Of a stretch of 64,000 nt of DNA, positions 55,361 through 64,000 are shown one piece after another; position 1 is the stretch's first letter, and the number at the start of each line of letters is the position of its first letter. Below the pieces are notes generated by a model. That model worked only from the letters and a program-made list of their open reading frames with translations, ran no database searches and was not told the origin of the DNA. The stretch is from Evansella caseinilytica. Its GTDB lineage: Bacteria; Bacillota; Bacilli; Bacillales; Salisediminibacteriaceae. Where the stretch lies: NCBI RefSeq assembly GCF_900107275.1, contig NZ_FNPI01000008.1, positions 124,001 through 188,000 of the forward strand, in the 5' to 3' direction. The position numbers and the translations under genes were made by a program.

Positions 55361-55708
55361 TCACGCTAATATTTTTTTAACAAATTCTGATTTTAATTTC
55401 ATAGCTCCAAAGCTATCGATTTTACAGTCAATATCATGATCTCCATCAACTAGACGAATATTTTTCACTTTTGTACCGATTTTTACAACAGATGAAGTCC
55501 CTTTCACTTTTAAGTCCTTGATGACTGTCACAGAATCACCATCGTTTAACACATTTCCGTTTGCATCTCTCACAACTTTTGTATCCTCATTGTTTTCCGC
55601 CTCTGATTCCAGAGTCCATTCATGAGCACACTCTGGACATACAAAAAGATTTCTATCTTCATAAGTATATTCTGAATTACATTTCGGGCAATATGGTAAA
55701 GTAGGCAT
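55361..55708 (-). CDS. PhnA/YjdM-like zinc-ribbon protein
   Basis: 115 residues; an N-terminal zinc ribbon ([25 protein letters not shown], Cys7/10 and Cys24/27) followed by the conserved [25 protein letters not shown] domain and [18 protein letters not shown]. This is the family once named PhnA for alkylphosphonate uptake; it is not the phosphonoacetate hydrolase and its true role is unknown. AAATGGAGG-like sequence precedes the ATG. The phnDCEE genes lie about 29 kb away, so the two are not a unit. Confidence 0.92.
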   Translation of the reverse strand: MPTLPYCPKCNSEYTYEDRNLFVCPECAHEWTLESEAENNEDTKVVRDANGNVLNDGDSVTVIKDLKVKGTSSVVKIGTKVKNIRLVDGDHDIDCKIDSFGAMKLKSEFVKKILA

Positions 55709-55753
55709 ATTTTTATTTCCTCCATCTTAAGCTTTTATAAAATCATTATAAGT

Positions 55754-55876
55754 GTTCAAAAAGGAGGACACAACAGCGGCAGGATCGAGCAGCGCAGCGT
55801 ACACAGAACGTACATGAGCAGCGGCGACACAACGCAACGATGAGATTCGCAGGCGCTGTTTCCCCCACTTTTTGAA
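55754..55876. repeat. Family B element
   Basis: Starts GTTCAAAAAGGAGGACAC and ends TTTCCCCCACTTTTTGAATATCC; contains GAGCAGCGCAGCGTACAC, an inner palindromic GTACACAGAACGTAC, and GACACAACGCAACGATGAG. It is the closest relative of the copy at 26703 and is placed between the PhnA-like gene start and the sulP stop. Confidence 0.7.
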
Positions 55877-55922
55877 TATCCTTTATAAGAGTAGATAAGC
55901 TAAACTTTGAAGCAAACTGCAT

Positions 55923-57686
55923 TCAAAAATCCAATGCATTGGTTTTATTATTTATTATATTAACTTCCTGAGAGTGCTGACAAAGATAGGCACATTCACG
56001 AAAAGCGAAATGCTTACACCCTATACATTTTTTCGTATTCAAATGTTCCAGAGCGCAACTAATAGCTTCTCCTGTATGATCAAAAAAGTTTTCTCCTCCA
56101 ACTTCATTGTACAATCCATTCTTATCCAGAGTTGTTTTTAACTCTGATTGAATGCCGGAAATGAGAAGTAAGCCGCCTTGCTTTTTAAAATGCTTCATAA
56201 TATTTGTAAAGTATGATTCCCCTGTTGTATCAATAAAAGGAACTTTTCCCATACGTAAAATTAAAACTTTCGGTTTATAATGAATAGTCGCTAAAATATT
56301 TTGTTCAAACGTTTGAGCAGCGCCAAAAAATAGCGGACCTTCTATTGTGTAAATACTGATTTGCGGACAATCATGTGCCTTATTTACCACATGCGGCAAC
56401 ACTTTTTCGTTCTTTGTTGTATGATCAGGAAGCACTTTAGATATGACAAGCATACTGCTCATACGTTTAGTAAACAAAATAATAGCTAAAATGAGACCGA
56501 TTTCTACAGCTGTTGTTAAACTGGTAAATACAGTAAGCAGAAATGTTACAAGCAATACAAGAGAATCCCCTGTCTTCATTTTAAGTATGTGGACAAAATG
56601 TTTTTGTTCACTCATATTCCAAGCTACCACCATTAATATAGGAGCCATACTGGCAAGCGGAATATGTGAGGCATACGGCGCTAACAATAGAAGTGTGAAT
56701 AACACAAATACCCCATGAATAACACCTGACATCGGAGTTACAGCTCCATTCTTAATATTGGTGGCCGTGCGGGCAATCGCTCCAGTTGCCGGAATTCCTC
56801 CAAATAACGGTGTAACAATATTGGCAATTCCCTGACCAATGAGCTCCTTGTTACTGTTGTGTTTACTATTTGTCATACCATCAGCCACGACAGCGGATAA
56901 AAGGGATTCAATACCACCCAACATAGCGATCACAAATGCAGGGCCGATCAACTGTCTTATGCGCTCTAATGTGATTTCCGGTATTTCTAACTGAGGAAGC
57001 GTATTTGGAATCGTACCGTACGCTGTACCAATGGTGGGTACATGCCCTGAGAAAAATACAGTGGCAATTATCGTTGAAATAGCAATGCCTGCTAATGAAC
57101 CAGGTATTTTTGGTAAAATCTTTGGTGTTATAAGTATAATAAAAAAACAAATGAAGGCAGTTAAAATACTGTAAAAATTAGTAGTACCAATATGAACGAC
57201 AATCTCCTTTAGGTTTGCTATAAATTCCTCATGCTTTTTTATCCCTGTTAAACCTAAAAAACTTGCAATTTGTCCGGTAAAGATAATGACAGCAATACCT
57301 GATGTAAAGCCAACTGTTACAGGGCGCGGGATAAATTTAATTAAAGATCCCAGTTTAAAAATTCCCATAAGGCACAAGATGACTCCGGCTAATAAACCGG
57401 CAAGCAGCAAATCTTTATATCCATAGGTAACGACAATCCCTAAAAGAATCGGAACAAAAGCACCTGTAGGGCCTCCAATTTGATATTTTGAACCGCCAAA
57501 TAACGAAATGAATATCCCGGCAATACATGCTGTATAAATTCCATACTCTGGTTTAACTCCGGATGCAATAGCAAAAGACATAGCAAGTGGAAGCGCGACA
57601 ACTCCGACAATCATTCCAGAAAGAAGATCCTTTTGAAAATGTCCTAATGAATATCCTTCAAACCTTCCCGTAAATAACCCTTTCAT
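55923..57686 (-). CDS. SulP-family anion transporter with STAS domain and C-terminal Cys cluster
   Basis: 587 residues, AT-rich compared with its surroundings. Fourteen-helix SulP core (GVKPEYGIYTACIAGI, GGSKYQIGGPTGAF, SGIAVIIFTGQ) and a STAS domain (about 455-555) with the VPFIDTTGESYF segment. After it comes CIGCKHFAFRECAYLC, a C-x2-C-x7-C-x3-C arrangement that could bind metal or an Fe-S cluster and is not part of the common SulP layout. It transports sulfate or another small anion (bicarbonate possible). The ArsR gene upstream probably controls it. Confidence 0.92.
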   Translation of the reverse strand: MKGLFTGRFEGYSLGHFQKDLLSGMIVGVVALPLAMSFAIASGVKPEYGIYTACIAGIFISLFGGSKYQIGGPTGAFVPILLGIVVTYGYKDLLLAGLLAGVILCLMGIFKLGSLIKFIPRPVTVGFTSGIAVIIFTGQIASFLGLTGIKKHEEFIANLKEIVVHIGTTNFYSILTAFICFFIILITPKILPKIPGSLAGIAISTIIATVFFSGHVPTIGTAYGTIPNTLPQLEIPEITLERIRQLIGPAFVIAMLGGIESLLSAVVADGMTNSKHNSNKELIGQGIANIVTPLFGGIPATGAIARTATNIKNGAVTPMSGVIHGVFVLFTLLLLAPYASHIPLASMAPILMVVAWNMSEQKHFVHILKMKTGDSLVLLVTFLLTVFTSLTTAVEIGLILAIILFTKRMSSMLVISKVLPDHTTKNEKVLPHVVNKAHDCPQISIYTIEGPLFFGAAQTFEQNILATIHYKPKVLILRMGKVPFIDTTGESYFTNIMKHFKKQGGLLLISGIQSELKTTLDKNGLYNEVGGENFFDHTGEAISCALEHLNTKKCIGCKHFAFRECAYLCQHSQEVNIINNKTNALDF

Positions 57687-57741
57687 TACAAAACCTTCTT
57701 TTCTATTTCATGTTAAATGATATCTTTTTTTCCGAACTTCA

Positions 57742-58104
57742 CTACTTAACCTGTCCATCCTTAACTGTCGATTCACACTCTGTTTCATCCAGTTCCACCA
57801 ACATTGAAATTGTATCAATTAAGTGGTTGTTAAAAATTCGCTTTGCAACTGCCAGTAAATCCACGATCATTGGATCTCGCAGAGAATATAAAACTCGTTT
57901 CCCATCTTTGGTACCAACAACAATATTTTTTGAACGTAGTACACTTAATTGTTGAGAAACAGCTGAACCTTCCTTATTGAGATTCGATTGAATTTCATTT
58001 ACGCTTTTTTCACCTTCCGACAGTAATTCCAGAATGCCGATTCTCAAAGGATGTGCCAATGCTTTAAAGAAATCAGCTTTAAATTGTTGCATTTCGTTTC
58101 CCAT
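57742..58104 (-). CDS. ArsR-family regulator of the SulP gene
   Basis: 120 residues; AAAATGGAGGTGTTTGA precedes the ATG. Winged helix KALAHPLRIGILELLSEGEKSVNEIQSNLN, recognition part GSAVSQQLSVLRSKNIV and wing KDGKRVLYSLRDPMIVDLL. The canonical ELCxC metal motif is replaced by SVNEI, so it is not a classic arsenic sensor; a single Cys near the C-terminus remains. It is 55 bp ahead of sulP on the same strand. A perfect palindrome (58165-58178) lies in its promoter region. Confidence 0.88.
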   Translation of the reverse strand: MGNEMQQFKADFFKALAHPLRIGILELLSEGEKSVNEIQSNLNKEGSAVSQQLSVLRSKNIVVGTKDGKRVLYSLRDPMIVDLLAVAKRIFNNHLIDTISMLVELDETECESTVKDGQVK

Positions 58105-58164
58105 TCAAACACCTCCATTTTGTCTATGTTATGTCCTTCTATATTGAACTCACACTAATACATC

Positions 58165-58178
58165 TTCAAATATTTGAA
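58165..58178. promoter_or_regulatory. Probable ArsR operator upstream of the arsR-sulP pair
   Basis: TTCAAATATTTGAA is a perfect 14-bp palindrome 60 bp before the arsR ATG, in an AT-rich promoter region. This is the type of site bound by ArsR-family dimers. Confidence 0.65.
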
Positions 58179-58310
58179 CATGTATTATGATAATTGAAGA
58201 ACTAAGAATTTTCAATATAAATTTTTAAAATGGAAATTGTTACTAAGTAAACTCGCAACAGCCAAGCTGAAACATCGGGGAATCAGGTGGAGGGCTTATA
58301 TCCTAAAAAA

Positions 58311-58365
58311 AAGGAGCGCTTACCCCCATCCAGATTCCCTGAATCTCCTAACGGCTCCGCTCCTT
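58311..58365 (-). terminator. Terminator of the Na+ channel gene
   Basis: AAGGAGCG ... CGCTCCTT with an inner stem GATTCAGG/CCTGAATC-like; eight T follow on the minus strand. Confidence 0.8.
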
Positions 58366-58384
58366 GATATTTTCCCTTGCCGGA

Positions 58385-59224
58385 TTAGTTGTTTTTATTT
58401 TTCCCTTCAAGAATAAGCTGTTTTACTTCCTGAATATCCTGTTTCAGCTCCTGATTCTCTCTATACAGCCTGTCCATTTCCTCTTTCCTTTTCGCTTCAT
58501 CATCCTGACCTAAATAGCTCAAGATAACCGCCACGACTAGGTTGAGTATCACCAGCGCACCAATGATGATAAAGGACACAAAATAAGCCCAGGCCCACGG
58601 AATTTCATTAATCACCGGCCGCGCAACCTGACTTGCCCATGATTCAAAAGTAACCACCTGCATCAAAGTGAACAGCGATGTATGAAAGCTGCCGAAAAAC
58701 TCATACGGAAGGACCTCGCTGAAGAACGTTGTGCCAATGATCGCATAGATGGAAAACACCAACATGGACAAACCTAAAATCCCCGTCAACGCCGGCACGG
58801 ATTTCATAAGCGAGTCGATAATTTTGCGCAACGCAGGAATTGCCGGAATCATCCTGATCAGCCGCAGCACCCTAATCAGCCGCAAAACACTGACGAACGG
58901 TGTGGAATAAAAAACAAAGCTGCCAATGACAATGCTGAAATCAAAGATATTCCACCTATCAGCGAAGTATCTTTTCATCCCAAAACCAGTTAATTTGATC
59001 ACCATCTCCAGCACAAATAGCCAAACAATGATTTTGTCCAAAGCCAGTAATAAGCGATTTCCCGTATAGTACGTTTCCGCGACGATGATCAGCCCGTTGA
59101 ATAAAATGATACCGATAACAGCCGGCTGAAAATACGGATGTTCTGCGACTTGCGTTAATTTATTTTTCATACGATTATTTCCATGCTTCCACTCATTTTT
59201 ATTTGTTGTTTCCATTGCGTTCAT
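58385..59224 (-). CDS. Voltage-gated sodium channel (NaChBac type)
   Basis: 279 residues, six membrane segments. S4 (about 112-126) has arginines at 115, 118, 121 and 124, every third position. The pore has the filter TFESWAS (192-198); the bacterial Na+ channel consensus is (T/L)LESWAS, so Leu is replaced by Phe. S6 is followed by an acidic/basic helix (about 240-279) with LYRENQELKQDIQEV, the coiled-coil tetramer bundle. Such channels support Na+ entry for motility and pH homeostasis in alkaliphilic and marine bacilli. AAGGGGAAATAG precedes the ATG. Monocistronic. Confidence 0.92.
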   Translation of the reverse strand: MNAMETTNKNEWKHGNNRMKNKLTQVAEHPYFQPAVIGIILFNGLIIVAETYYTGNRLLLALDKIIVWLFVLEMVIKLTGFGMKRYFADRWNIFDFSIVIGSFVFYSTPFVSVLRLIRVLRLIRMIPAIPALRKIIDSLMKSVPALTGILGLSMLVFSIYAIIGTTFFSEVLPYEFFGSFHTSLFTLMQVVTFESWASQVARPVINEIPWAWAYFVSFIIIGALVILNLVVAVILSYLGQDDEAKRKEEMDRLYRENQELKQDIQEVKQLILEGKNKNN

Positions 59225-59250
59225 CTATTTCCCCTTCACCAATATCTATA

Positions 59251-59296
59251 AGAGCGTGTTCAAAAAAATATCATGCGATCTTTTTGAACAAACACT
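59251..59296. repeat. Family A short palindrome upstream of the channel gene
   Basis: AGAGCGTGTTCAAAAAAATAT ... GCGATCTTTTTGAACAAACACT; a 10-bp core GTTCAAAAA/TTTTTGAAC. A further fragment ATATTCAAAAAGGTAATAATTCCGCTC lies at about 59449, 57 bp before selO. Confidence 0.65.
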
Positions 59297-59505
59297 ATTA
59301 TTATACCAGTTTTCCCAGTAGATAAATATGTTTTACTACCATTTATGTAGCAGTTCGGTCTCATATTAATACCGAAGATAAACAATAATATGAAATAGTG
59401 TCAGATGATTGTTTTACGCAAATGAAAAATTGTATGATAAAAGAAAATATTCAAAAAGGTAATAATTCCGCTCACACTATAAAGCAATAAAGAAAGGAGA
59501 TAAAT

Positions 59506-60978
59506 ATGACAAACGGAAACGAACGTTCTGAACGAGGATGGCATCTGGACAACAGTTATGCGCGCCTGCCGGAAACCTTTTTCAGCAACCTCGAACCATC
59601 CCCGGCAAGATCACCTAAGTTGCTCATTCTCAATGAACCGCTGGCAGCGTCCCTCGGATTGAATGTTCATGAGCTGAAGAGCAAAGCTGGTACAGCAATA
59701 TTTGCCGGCAACCGGATTCCGGAAGGCGCTCAGCCGCTCGCTCAAGCTTATGCAGGACATCAATTCGGGCATTTTACAATGCTGGGCGACGGCCGGGCGA
59801 TTTTGCTCGGAGAACAGATCACCCCTCAAGGAGAGCGGGTGGACATTCAGCTGAAAGGCTCCGGCAGAACGCCGTACTCCCGCGGCGGCGATGGCCGGGC
59901 GGTTCTCGGTCCGATGCTGAGAGAGTATATTATCAGCGAGGCAATGCATGCGCTTGGTATCCCAACAACCCGCAGTCTAGCCGTGGCAGCCACCGGTGAA
60001 AAGGTCATCCGCGAAACGGTGCTACCAGGCGCGATTTTAACCCGCGCGGCTGCCAGTCACCTCCGTGTCGGCACCTTTCAATACGCGGCAAAATGGGGGA
60101 CACCGGAGGAGCTCCGCATTCTGGCTGACTACGCACTCGACCGTCATTTCCCAAATATCGAAGCAGAAGACAACCGCTATCTTTCGTTACTGCGGGAAGT
60201 GATTAAACAGCAGGCGTCCCTCATTGCCAAATGGCAGCTTGTCGGCTTTATTCATGGTGTGATGAACACCGACAATATGACTATCAGCGGAGAGACGATT
60301 GATTATGGTCCTTGCGCCTTCATGGATGCCTATGATCCGGCAACGGTGTTCAGTTCCATTGACGTACAAGGCCGCTATGCTTATGGCAATCAGCCGTATA
60401 TTGCCGGCTGGAACCTCGCGAGATTTGCCGAAACACTGCTGCCCCTGCTCCATGAAAACGAGGAGCAGGCCGTTGACTTAGCACAAGAGGAGATTTCCAA
60501 ATTTACGGAATTATATCGCAATCAATGGCTTACGGGGATGCGATCCAAACTAGGATTATTTAATGAAGAAGCAGCGGATGAGTCCCTGATTGAAGAACTG
60601 CTCCGTTTGATGAAAAAATATAACGCCGACTTTACAAATACGTTTCGTGCATTAACCTTTGATAAAGCGGCGAATACGGCTCTGGCAGGCAAAACGAAAT
60701 TTGCACAGTGGCAGGAACGCTGGCAGGCAAGACTCACCAGACAGGAAAAACCACAGGCTGAGGCTCAGGAACTGATGCGCAGCGTCAATCCTGCGATCAT
60801 CCCTCGTAATCATCGAGTGGAAGCGGCACTGGAAGCGGCGGGAAAAGGAGACTACAGTGAGATGGAGCGGCTTCTCGACGTTCTCTCAAACCCTTACGCC
60901 CACAGCCAAGAGCAGGAGAAATATACCGCCCCGCCGCCAGAAGCATGCCTGCCGTATCGCACCTATTGTGGTACATGA
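59506..60978 (+). CDS. selO: SelO-type protein adenylyltransferase
   Basis: 490 residues; AGAAAGGAGATAAAT precedes the ATG. The pseudokinase-fold SelO (formerly UPF0061/YdiU) family that transfers AMP to proteins and takes part in oxidative-stress protection. Key segments: [40 protein letters not shown] (nucleotide-binding loop with the inverted Gly-rich motif), [20 protein letters not shown] (catalytic Asn/Asp) and the C-terminal YRTYCGT, where Cys takes the place of the selenocysteine of animal SelO. Length fits the family. It is followed by a hairpin at 61078. Confidence 0.95.
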   Translation: MTNGNERSERGWHLDNSYARLPETFFSNLEPSPARSPKLLILNEPLAASLGLNVHELKSKAGTAIFAGNRIPEGAQPLAQAYAGHQFGHFTMLGDGRAILLGEQITPQGERVDIQLKGSGRTPYSRGGDGRAVLGPMLREYIISEAMHALGIPTTRSLAVAATGEKVIRETVLPGAILTRAAASHLRVGTFQYAAKWGTPEELRILADYALDRHFPNIEAEDNRYLSLLREVIKQQASLIAKWQLVGFIHGVMNTDNMTISGETIDYGPCAFMDAYDPATVFSSIDVQGRYAYGNQPYIAGWNLARFAETLLPLLHENEEQAVDLAQEEISKFTELYRNQWLTGMRSKLGLFNEEAADESLIEELLRLMKKYNADFTNTFRALTFDKAANTALAGKTKFAQWQERWQARLTRQEKPQAEAQELMRSVNPAIIPRNHRVEAALEAAGKGDYSEMERLLDVLSNPYAHSQEQEKYTAPPPEACLPYRTYCGT

Positions 60979-61077
60979 GGCATCAGCGGCAATGTGTGAT
61001 TGTAAGCAAATAAATGCGGATGAACCACGAGGAAAAACGTATTTACTCTAAAAACAGCTTGCGTTTCCATGGAAAAA

Positions 61078-61115
61078 GGGTGCCTCAAAAGGCGATAACC
61101 CTTTATAAGGCACCC
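61078..61115. terminator. Bidirectional terminator
   Basis: GGGTGCCT / AGGCACCC with the additional inner pair AAAAGG / CCTTTA; T-rich TTTTCTTCTT follows. It separates selO from the convergent lipoprotein gene. Confidence 0.7.
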
Positions 61116-61193
61116 TCCCATTTTCTTCTTCAACTAAAGATGGTTCATTACATCAAGCACAGCTTGCGGCAACTCCCCCTTCACCTACATTTC

Positions 61194-63365
61194 TCAGTTA
61201 TCTCCTTCTCTTCCACCCGGCATGCCGCCATTTCCCGGAAACTCCACGCCAAGCTCCTCCAGTCGCTGTTGCATTTCCTCTTGCGTTATCGTTCCGGCTC
61301 TGGCTTCTTCCATGATCGCTTCCACTTCGGCTCTCGTTTCTTCATCTAAATCATCAAACATATTCCCGAAGTTGCCCCCTCGATCAGGAGGGGTTTGCCC
61401 TTCTCCTTCCATTGGCATTTCCCCCTCACCTTCAGGCGGCATTCCACCTTCTCCTGGGTTGCTTCCTTCACCATCCGGACGCATACCGCCTTCTCCAGGG
61501 TTGCCGCCCCCTGGCCCGGAGGATCTGCCTGTTGTCACCCCGGATTCATTCAGCCATGTGACAGAGTCGGTTAGCTCAAACGTGACGATTTCCGTTCCCC
61601 CTTCATAGCTGCCGTCTGCGTATAAACCGTTTACCGCTGTACCCGTTGCGCTTCCGCCGGAATACAGTGTATAAGAAGAACCTGTTGTTAGGGACGGGCT
61701 GCTAATAAAAATTGATTGGTACGTTTTTTCAGGTGCGAACGTCACAATGGTGTTTCCTTCACTATCTTCAAGATGGACGAGCGTGCCGGCTGCCTGTGTC
61801 TCTGAATACGTCATCATAATCGATGGTTGCGCCGATTCGTCAGACGCCGCCTGCGCCATACCGGAGCTTCCTGCAGCAATGATCGTTCCGCCGGTTATGT
61901 CAAAGCTGCTATCATAATCGAGCGCGCCATCCATGTTGGCCGTTGGCCCATTCACGATCACAAGTCCATCCGACATCGAAATCGAACCGTTCGAATCAAT
62001 CCCGTCACCGTCGGCGTTCACATAGATAGTTCCGCCGGTAATCGTCAACATCCTGCCTTCGGAAGCAGCTTCGATATCCATGCCTGACTCGTCGTTTCCG
62101 CCGGCAACATTAATGCCATCGTCACTTGCCGTCACATCGATGGTTCCGCCTTCCAACGTGATATTGTTTCCTTCAATGCCTTCATAGCTTTTCACTACCG
62201 TGACTGCCCCGTCCGTCATCGTAACATCCTCATCCGCGTGAATGCCGTCATCACCGGATGCCAGCGTCAAATCTCCGCCGGTAATTGTGATATCGCCGTT
62301 GCTGTGGACAGTATCATCGAGCGAGTCGATAGCGAACGTTCCCCCCGTTATCGTGACTTCCGTTTCCGCTTTTAACCCTTTTGTGCTCGCTGATTCCTCG
62401 TCAGTATCCGACGATGTAGTATTCCTGTTTCCCGGTCCTCCCATCATTCCATCGTTATTGCTAATCGTTTCCGGGCTGCCGCCGCCAGTCACAATCGTAT
62501 ATTCGCCATCAGTGACTATTAATGAGTTGACTGCCTGGATACCATCACTCTCTGCGGTAATTTCAAACGTCCCCCCTTCAAGAATGATCATTCCGACCGT
62601 TGCATCCTTGTCATTGGTAGACTTGATGCCGTCACCGCTGGATTCAATCGTGATTGTTCCGTCGTTCACGGCGACGAGATCCCGTCCCATTAACCCGTCA
62701 TCAGCCGCGGTGATGGAAATATCTCCTCCGGTGATTTTTAAATCGTCTTTGCTTGTAATACCGTTGTTATAATTTCCATTGACGATCAGCGTGCCGCTGC
62801 CGTTAATGGTCAAGTCGTCCTTGCTGTAGATGGCTGCATTCGGCTCATCTGTCGAGGAATCTTCATACACGTATTGTTCTCCATCGGAAATCATGTTTTC
62901 CGTCCCTTCCGGAAGCGAAATGATCGTTTTTTCCGCCTGGACAACATAGATTGCCGCACTTGTCGACGAGCTGATCGCAGCGCCGTTCAATACAAGCCGT
63001 ACCGCGATGTTGTCCTCTGCATCGATGACAATCTGTCCGTCATCCAGTTCCCCGCTCAGAACATAGACGCCGCCTGCTTTAATCGTCAGCACTCCGTCGG
63101 CAAAAACAAGCGGGGCTGATGCATCAAAATCGACATCCGTTCCGTTCAGCTCGATATACGCGGGATTTTCATTTTCCCAATCACTGTAAAAGTCATCATC
63201 GCCGTAAGTCACCAGTTCACTGATTGCCGCGCTCACTTCCTCCGTCGAATCGCTTGAACCGGCCGCCGTCGATTGTTCCGTTCCGTTTGCGTCGCTATTG
63301 CATGCCGCCAACAAAGACAGACTTAGTAAGATCGCTCCCTTTACATATTTTTTCTGCCTTTTCAT
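61194..63365 (-). CDS. Large DUF4353 (carbohydrate-binding-type) lipoprotein
   Basis: 723 residues. Signal peptide ends in LLAAC (lipobox), so it is anchored outside. From about 60 to 540 it is a repetitive beta-solenoid with recurring ITGG(T/D) and DDGI(H/N/K) turns (DDGLMG, GDGIKS, SDGIQA, DDTVHS, DDGIHA, DDGINV, GDGIDS). The C-terminal 130 residues are Gly/Pro/Glu-rich repeats (GEGGM, PEGEGE, GMRPDGEGS) ending in a short helix with EEMQQRLEELG. Such DUF4353 proteins often occur beside CotH kinase and VTC-like polyphosphate genes; those are not in the window. The next gene, a response regulator, diverges across 400 bp. Confidence 0.85.
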   Translation of the reverse strand: MKRQKKYVKGAILLSLSLLAACNSDANGTEQSTAAGSSDSTEEVSAAISELVTYGDDDFYSDWENENPAYIELNGTDVDFDASAPLVFADGVLTIKAGGVYVLSGELDDGQIVIDAEDNIAVRLVLNGAAISSSTSAAIYVVQAEKTIISLPEGTENMISDGEQYVYEDSSTDEPNAAIYSKDDLTINGSGTLIVNGNYNNGITSKDDLKITGGDISITAADDGLMGRDLVAVNDGTITIESSGDGIKSTNDKDATVGMIILEGGTFEITAESDGIQAVNSLIVTDGEYTIVTGGGSPETISNNDGMMGGPGNRNTTSSDTDEESASTKGLKAETEVTITGGTFAIDSLDDTVHSNGDITITGGDLTLASGDDGIHADEDVTMTDGAVTVVKSYEGIEGNNITLEGGTIDVTASDDGINVAGGNDESGMDIEAASEGRMLTITGGTIYVNADGDGIDSNGSISMSDGLVIVNGPTANMDGALDYDSSFDITGGTIIAAGSSGMAQAASDESAQPSIMMTYSETQAAGTLVHLEDSEGNTIVTFAPEKTYQSIFISSPSLTTGSSYTLYSGGSATGTAVNGLYADGSYEGGTEIVTFELTDSVTWLNESGVTTGRSSGPGGGNPGEGGMRPDGEGSNPGEGGMPPEGEGEMPMEGEGQTPPDRGGNFGNMFDDLDEETRAEVEAIMEEARAGTITQEEMQQRLEELGVEFPGNGGMPGGREGDN

Positions 63366-63471
63366 ATATCCTCATCCCCTTTTTCAGAACTCGCTTTATC
63401 AGGAGTCTTGCTTTCCCGTGATTCACATTATTGAATACGAACCTTAATAAAACCTTAAAAAATTTATTTTA

Positions 63472-63662
63472 AGAGCGTGTTCAAAAAGATTGTTGCTCTT
63501 TGCTTTTGGCCCGTAAGCAAATCAAGCTTTGCCCTTCAAGCAAGGCGCAAAGGTTTTGAAAATAAAAGAGCCGTTCAGACAAATAAATTTGTCTTGAAAA
63601 GGCTCTCTTATTTTCAAATTACGGTCCAAAAGCAACAAAATTTACGCAGGCAACCTTTTTAA
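63472..63662. repeat. Family C structured element, copy 2, with a family A start
   Basis: Begins AGAGCGTGTTCAAAAAGATTG. Nested stems: TTTGAAAATAAAAGAGCC / GGCTCTCTTATTTTCAAA; inside it AGACAAAT / ATTTGTCT; outside it CTTTTGGCCCGTAA / TTACGGTCCAAAAG. It resembles the copy at 52945-53140. It ends about 105 bp before the response-regulator gene. Confidence 0.75.
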
Positions 63663-63693
63663 AAAATAGTATGCAATTTTTTCAAAGTCACAC

Positions 63694-63699
63694 TATAAT
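63694..63699 (+). promoter_or_regulatory. Possible -10 box of the response-regulator gene
   Basis: TATAAT lies 69 bp before the ATG; no good -35 is present at 17 bp. Confidence 0.4.
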
Positions 63700-63767
63700 G
63701 AAACATATTTAAACTTCCACAATGGATATTTAACGATCCTTGTATCCAAATAAAGGAGAGCACAAAA

Positions 63768-64000
63768 ATGAAACTGTTGGTCATTGAAGACGATAAATAC
63801 CTATCGGAGACGATAAAGGAAACAACGCAGGAAATGTTTGCAGTGGCGCAAGCCTTTGACGGCGAAGAGGGATTGTTTTTAGCCGAACAAAATATTTTTG
63901 ACTGCATTATTTTGGATATTATGCTGCCAAATATGGACGGCTTTGAGGTGTTGCGGCAGCTGCGGCAGAGCAACATCACAACGCCCGTTGTCATGCTCAC
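63768..64000 (+). CDS. Response regulator, N-terminal part (cut by window edge)
   Basis: The 77 codons present read MKLLVIEDDKYLSETIKET, then the phospho-acceptor Asp in CIILDIMLPNMDGFEVLRQLR and TPVVML. This is a receiver domain; the output domain is beyond the edge. AAAGGAGAGCAC precedes the ATG. It diverges from the DUF4353 lipoprotein gene and carries a family C element in its upstream region, as does the other regulator gene at 53156. A kinase gene probably follows. Confidence 0.92.
   Translation, partial: MKLLVIEDDKYLSETIKETTQEMFAVAQAFDGEEGLFLAEQNIFDCIILDIMLPNMDGFEVLRQLRQSNITTPVVML

Overview
This 64 kb window looks like chromosome from a Gram-positive, endospore-forming-type Bacillaceae of moderate GC (by eye about 45 %). 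The evidence is strong GGAGG-type ribosome binding sites, Bacillus-type genes (aprX, bceRSAB-like, licT/bglP with RAT leaders, a YkoP-like protein) and sigma-A-like promoters. A NaChBac-type voltage-gated Na+ channel and a Na+/solute symporter with its small subunit would suit a halotolerant or alkaliphilic species, but that is inference. No rRNA, tRNA, CRISPR array or prophage was seen.

Layout. 0-3.6 kb: the agmatine-to-putrescine genes aguA and aguB (aguB cut by the window edge), separated by a MITE-like repeat and a 21-bp periodic array; then a YkoP-like protein and a DUF1287 protein whose 3' end is provided by a dead IS4-type element. 3.6-5 kb is a graveyard holding that IS and a chemoreceptor remnant. 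5-12 kb: adenine deaminase, two polysaccharide deacetylases, a LysM protein, a membrane protein and AprX. 12-16 kb: lipoprotein/response regulator/histidine kinase operon. 16-21 kb: Bce-type peptide-antibiotic sensing and detoxification module with its operator. 21-22.5 kb: PadR operon encoding proteins built from repeated two-helix membrane units. 22.8-28.7 kb: phosphonate/phosphite ABC transporter (phnDCEE) and a PhoP-box alkaline phosphatase that has no signal peptide. 28.8-33.7 kb: DnaQ-like exonuclease, cNMP/CBS/DUF294 protein, VC_2705-type Na+/solute symporter and its DUF4212 subunit. 34-39.9 kb: beta-glucoside regulon (bglP, licT, 6-phospho-beta-glucosidase), each gene behind its own RAT/terminator. 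40-43 kb: a 32-residue holin-like toxin and a UbiD decarboxylase. 44.8-48.6 kb: ArsR-family metal sensor and CadA-type exporter with a promoter/operator. 48.7-49.4 kb: RelE/ParE toxin whose Phd/YefM antitoxin carries an in-frame TGA. 49.5-55.1 kb: quinone oxidoreductase/MarR divergon, VOC protein, alpha/beta hydrolase, HssRS-like two-component system. 55.3-58.2 kb: PhnA/YjdM-like protein and an AT-rich ArsR-SulP pair. 58.4-61 kb: Na+ channel and SelO. 61-64 kb: large DUF4353-type lipoprotein and the start of another response regulator.

The most striking feature not explained by genes is a set of dispersed intergenic elements. Families A (short hairpins or 147-329 bp), B (about 140 bp) and C (about 190 bp) mostly share or start with GTTCAAAAAG / CTTTTTGAAC ends. 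They sit next to start codons, stop codons and leaders across the window and look like a non-autonomous mobile or structured-RNA superfamily. The PadR/two-helix-repeat operon is the best candidate for an undescribed protein system.
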